DNA of 16,785 nt from Bacteroides sp. (GTDB lineage Bacteria > Bacteroidota > Bacteroidia > Bacteroidales > Bacteroidaceae). Under the pieces are notes generated by a model. That model searched no databases, had not been told where the DNA came from, and saw only the letters and a program-made list of their open reading frames with translations. A program made the translations under genes and the position numbers. Location: contig JASLCM010000134.1 in NCBI GenBank assembly GCA_030151845.1, forward strand, positions 1 to 16,785, in the 5' to 3' direction. This document shows positions 15,201-16,785 of the stretch, piece after piece; the stretch's first letter is position 1; each line of letters begins with the position of its first letter.

Positions 15201-16005
15201 ATATTTTGCAGAGAACGGAACTGGCGAAGTCTTCTTAGAGACCTTGATGAGATATGGGAATACCTTTCAAGCGGACCAGGCCCAGGCTATGAATTCACTT
15301 TTTGGTGCAGACATGGTTGAAATAGCAAAACCAGACATACCCGTTTCTGAACATTGGAATGAGATTGAACTACTCAATAAAGAGAGAGAATTAATAGGTA
15401 TTTACCTATCGGCACACCCATTAGATGAATATGCCATCATTCTAAAGCATGTTTGTAACACCAATGCGCTATCGTTAGAAGATAAGGAGTCTCTCGTGGG
15501 TAAGGATATAACTTTTGGTGGAATGATTACCACAGTACGAAAAGGCATCACCAGAAATGGTAATCCCTATGGAATTGCAAAACTTGAAGATTTTACTGGT
15601 TCTATTGAACTTCCTCTTTTCGGTGAAGACTGGGTAAAGTTTCAAGGATATATGGATGAAGGTATGTTTTTATATATCTCAGCTAAATGCCAACCTAGGC
15701 AGTGGAGACCTGAAGAGATTGAAATCAAGATAAACACTATCCAGCTCTTACCAGATGTTAAAGACGAACTCATAGAAAAGTTAACACTTTATATTCCTCT
15801 AAACAAATTAGACTCTACACTTGTTGCAGATTTAGCAGCTCTAATTAAGGGGGAGAAGGGAAATACAGAACTCTACTTCACAATAACAGATAGAGAAGAA
15901 AAAAGCAAAGTAGACCTTTTTGCTCGCCCTTACAAAATTAATGTAGGCAAAGATTTAATGAATTATTTAAATGAGCATGAAGAAATCGCTTTTCAAATTA
16001 ATTAA
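12208..16005 (+). CDS. dnaE: DNA polymerase III alpha subunit (DnaE)
   Basis: Catalytic subunit of the replicative DNA polymerase. It has 1265 residues, longer than E. coli DnaE. The N-terminal PHP domain (1 to about 270) keeps nine metal-site residues: H8, H10, D17, H42, E112, H134, C184, D261 and H263. A charged Lys/Glu insertion of about 45 residues sits at 60-104. The polymerase core has GPGRGSAAGS (462-471) and catalytic aspartates D506 and D508 in LPDIDVDF and D666 in KMDFLGL. LYRPGPMDYIPDFIDRKHG and FNKSHATCYSW follow. A helix-hairpin-helix region has KGVGENAV. Near 1028-1032, MNSLF is a candidate clamp-binding motif. An OB-fold (ITFGGMITTVRKGI onward) and a C-terminal tail end the protein. 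The start at 12208 gives the expected MQDFIHLHVHTQYSLLDG. It is divergent from psd and followed by trxA 50 bp on. Confidence 0.98.
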   Translation: MQDFIHLHVHTQYSLLDGQASVKALVDKAIENKMKGIAVTDHGSMFGIKEFFNYVKKKNAPIHGEIKKTRKKIKQLNTIDSLTSEEEKELTTNTSLLTDLKKRLFKPIIGCEMYVARRGDMNQKEGRQDQSGYHLVVLAKNKKGYHNLIKLVSNAWTKGFYMRPRTDRKELEKYKEGLIISTACLGGEVPKKITQGLIDEAEEAVLWYKNTFGEDFYLELQRHKATVQHANHEAYPLQSKVNEYLIKFSQKHHVKVICTNDVHFVNEEHAEAHDRLICLSTGRDLADPNRMLYTKQEWMKTKEEMNALFQDIPEALENTMEIFNKVEHYSIDHSPIMPTFNIPTDFGTEEGYRKQYSEEDLYKEFTQNELGETVLSPEEGASKIEKLGGYDKLYRIKLEADYLKKLTYDGAKKFYGDPLSEEVCERLNFELHIMKTMGFPGYFLIVQDFINAAENELGVSVGPGRGSAAGSAVAYCLGITKIDPIQFDLLFERFLNPDRISLPDIDVDFDDDGRGEVLRWVTEKYGEDKVAHIITFGTMATKSAIKDVARVQKLPLPEAERLTKLIPDKIPNKKINLKNAIEYVPELRAAEASPDPLVRETLKYAKMLEGNVRNTGVHACGTIICRDDITDWVPVSTADDKETGEKVLVTQYEGSVIEDTGLIKMDFLGLKTLSIIKEAVANVKLSKGISLDIEKISFKDPETYKLYSEGRTIGTFQFESAGMQKYLKELKPSTFEDLIAMNALYRPGPMDYIPDFIDRKHGRKPIEYDIPIMEKYLKDTYGITVYQEQVMLLSRLLANFTRGESDALRKAMGKKLKDQLDVLKPKFLEGGKSNGHDKKVLEKIWADWEKFASYAFNKSHATCYSWLAYQTAYLKANYPSEYMAAVMSRNISNITEITKLMDECKSMGINVLGPDINESNLKFTVNPEGDIRFGLGAIKGVGENAVLCIMKERDTNGPYTDIFNFVERVNLNSCNKKNMENLALAGGFDSFKEISREQYFAENGTGEVFLETLMRYGNTFQADQAQAMNSLFGADMVEIAKPDIPVSEHWNEIELLNKERELIGIYLSAHPLDEYAIILKHVCNTNALSLEDKESLVGKDITFGGMITTVRKGITRNGNPYGIAKLEDFTGSIELPLFGEDWVKFQGYMDEGMFLYISAKCQPRQWRPEEIEIKINTIQLLPDVKDELIEKLTLYIPLNKLDSTLVADLAALIKGEKGNTELYFTITDREEKSKVDLFARPYKINVGKDLMNYLNEHEEIAFQIN

Positions 16006-16006
16006 T

Positions 16007-16014
16007 TATATTTG
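16007..16014 (+). promoter_or_regulatory. Candidate -7 element for trxA
   Basis: TATATTTG directly after the dnaE stop fits TAnnTTTG and lies 41 bp before the trxA ATG. No good -33 TTTG is seen at the expected distance inside the dnaE end. trxA may therefore also be read through from dnaE. Confidence 0.35.
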
Positions 16015-16055
16015 TTTAAAATACTAAAATTACTAACCTATAAAAAAAAGAAAAA

Positions 16056-16370
16056 ATGGCATTAGAAATAACAGATCAAAACTTTAAAGAATTACTAGCT
16101 AGTGGAAAACCAATGGTTGTAGACTTTTGGGCACAATGGTGTGGACCATGTAAGATGGTAGGTCCTATTGTTGATGAGCTAGCCAAAGAGTACGAAGGTA
16201 AAGTTGTCATCGGCAAATGTGATGTTGATGAAAACAGTGATTTACCAGGAGAGTTTGGCATTCGTAGTATACCTACTCTTATTTTCTTTAAAGATGGTAA
16301 GCAAGTAGACAAACATGTTGGAGCAGCAACTAAAGCTGCACTGGAAGACAAAATAAAAAGCCTTCTTTAA
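16056..16370 (+). CDS. trxA: Thioredoxin
   Basis: Cytoplasmic disulfide reductase of 104 residues, the classic single-domain length. The active site WCGPC is at 28-32 (C29 and C32), inside VVDFWAQWCGPCKMVGP. The buried D23 and the cis-proline P73 in IRSIPTL are present. The C-terminal helix is VGAATKAALEDKIKSLL. There is no signal peptide, so it should act in the cytoplasm with thioredoxin reductase to reduce ribonucleotide reductase and other targets. An A-rich leader (A8-G-A5) precedes the ATG, typical of Bacteroidetes starts. It lies 50 bp after dnaE and 22 bp before the small acidic gene. One additional cysteine, C55, is present. Confidence 0.97.
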   Translation: MALEITDQNFKELLASGKPMVVDFWAQWCGPCKMVGPIVDELAKEYEGKVVIGKCDVDENSDLPGEFGIRSIPTLIFFKDGKQVDKHVGAATKAALEDKIKSLL

Positions 16371-16392
16371 TTAGAACTTAATTAAAAACACA

Positions 16393-16728
16393 ATGAATTC
16401 AAATAACGATTTTTTGAATGACGCTGCCGATGATGAAAAAACCATCGAGTTCATTCGCAACTACCTTCCGATAGATTTAAAAGAGAAGTTCTCTACTGAT
16501 GAACTTTACTATTTTTTAGACCTTATCGATGATTACTACATGGATAGTGGAATTCTTGATCAAGAGCCCGATGCTAATGGCTACATTAATATCGATCTAG
16601 AAGAGATTGTAGACTATATAGTAAAAGAAGCTAAAGACAATGAAGTTGGCGATTACGATAAGGAAGAAATTCTCTTTGTTGTTCAAGGAGAAATGGAATA
16701 TGGTAATTCGTTAGGAAATATAGAATAA
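16393..16728 (+). CDS. Small acidic protein of unknown function downstream of trxA
   Basis: A 111-residue, strongly acidic protein with many Asp/Glu and aromatic residues, no signal peptide, no membrane segment and no cysteine. Helical stretches are likely at about 15-27 (EKTIEFIRNYLPI), 33-50 (FSTDELYYFLDLIDDYYM) and 68-82 (DLEEIVDYIVKEAK), joined by an acidic linker with DQEPDANGYINID. I do not recognise a family with a defined function. It lies 22 bp after trxA, which suggests a shared transcript, and is followed by a terminator at 16755-16782. Its charge and lack of cysteine argue against a direct redox role; that is inference. Coding potential is supported by operon position, length, and base composition like its neighbours. 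Confidence 0.75.
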   Translation: MNSNNDFLNDAADDEKTIEFIRNYLPIDLKEKFSTDELYYFLDLIDDYYMDSGILDQEPDANGYINIDLEEIVDYIVKEAKDNEVGDYDKEEILFVVQGEMEYGNSLGNIE

Positions 16729-16754
16729 GAAAGAACTATATATAATTCATCAAT

Positions 16755-16782
16755 AAAAAAGGGGAACTAGCTCCCCTTTTTT
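16755..16782. terminator. Intrinsic terminator after the trxA unit, possibly bidirectional
   Basis: A6-GGGGA (16755-16765) pairs with TCCCC-T6 (16772-16782) around a short loop. The GC stem followed by a T run is a standard rho-independent terminator on the plus strand. The A run makes the minus strand similar, so a convergent gene may lie just outside the window. Confidence 0.85.
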
Positions 16783-16785
16783 ATT

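Noticed and set aside
1..16785. Search for CRISPR repeats, insertion sequences, tRNA/rRNA genes, toxin-antitoxin pairs or phage genes
   Set aside because: No repeated spacer units, transposase motifs, inverted-repeat ends, or RNA gene signatures were seen. The RHH-like gene has no toxin partner; its neighbour is tadA.

Overview
The window is a low-GC, densely packed chromosomal segment that looks like a member of Bacteroidetes, most likely Bacteroidales. Four things point there. Several candidate promoters match the Bacteroidetes primary-sigma pattern (TTTG near -33, TAnnTTTG near -7). Shine-Dalgarno sites are mostly weak or absent, with A-rich leaders. Several families are typical of the phylum (DUF4834-like and PCMD-like proteins, a multi-repeat DUF349 protein, the DnaE form with a charged insertion in its PHP domain). 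The gene neighbourhoods also fit (pyrH-frr-rsgA, psd-pssA-DUF4834 divergent from dnaE-trxA). I cannot name the genus. I saw no tRNA, rRNA, insertion sequence, CRISPR array, phage gene or recombination site.

Layout. 1-544: 3' end of an MgtE magnesium channel. 652-2484: DUF349 protein with five repeats, followed by a perfect 24-bp palindrome. 2622-5311: two-gene unit of a membrane phosphoethanolamine transferase and a secreted PCMD-like protein. It ends in a 48-bp perfect palindrome shared with the convergent next unit. 5346-7616 (minus): pyrH-frr-rsgA, covering UMP kinase, ribosome recycling factor and the ribosome-assembly GTPase. 7739-8437 (plus): exported TPR-like protein, overlapping the stop codon of birA. 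8434-9544 (minus): yraN-birA. 9614-10287 (plus): a small ribbon-helix-helix-like protein and tadA, divergent from yraN. 10298-11984 (minus): psd-pssA-DUF4834, the last two steps of phosphatidylethanolamine synthesis plus a small membrane protein. 12208-16728 (plus): dnaE, trxA and a small acidic protein of unknown function, closed by a terminator at 16755-16782.

Functional links. Psd and PssA make phosphatidylethanolamine, the usual donor for phosphoethanolamine transferases such as the one at 2622-4337, so two parts of the window bear on envelope lipid chemistry. The pyrH-frr-rsgA unit joins pyrimidine supply to ribosome recycling and assembly. TadA (tRNA wobble editing) adds to the translation theme.

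This is mainly a housekeeping region. I found no convincing new defence, mobile or biosynthetic system. The items most worth a second look are the compact divergent promoter regions, the 48-bp palindrome built from two stop codons, the intact PHP metal site of DnaE, the small DNA-binding-like protein tied to tadA, the cysteine-poor phosphoethanolamine transferase, and the unknown acidic protein behind trxA.
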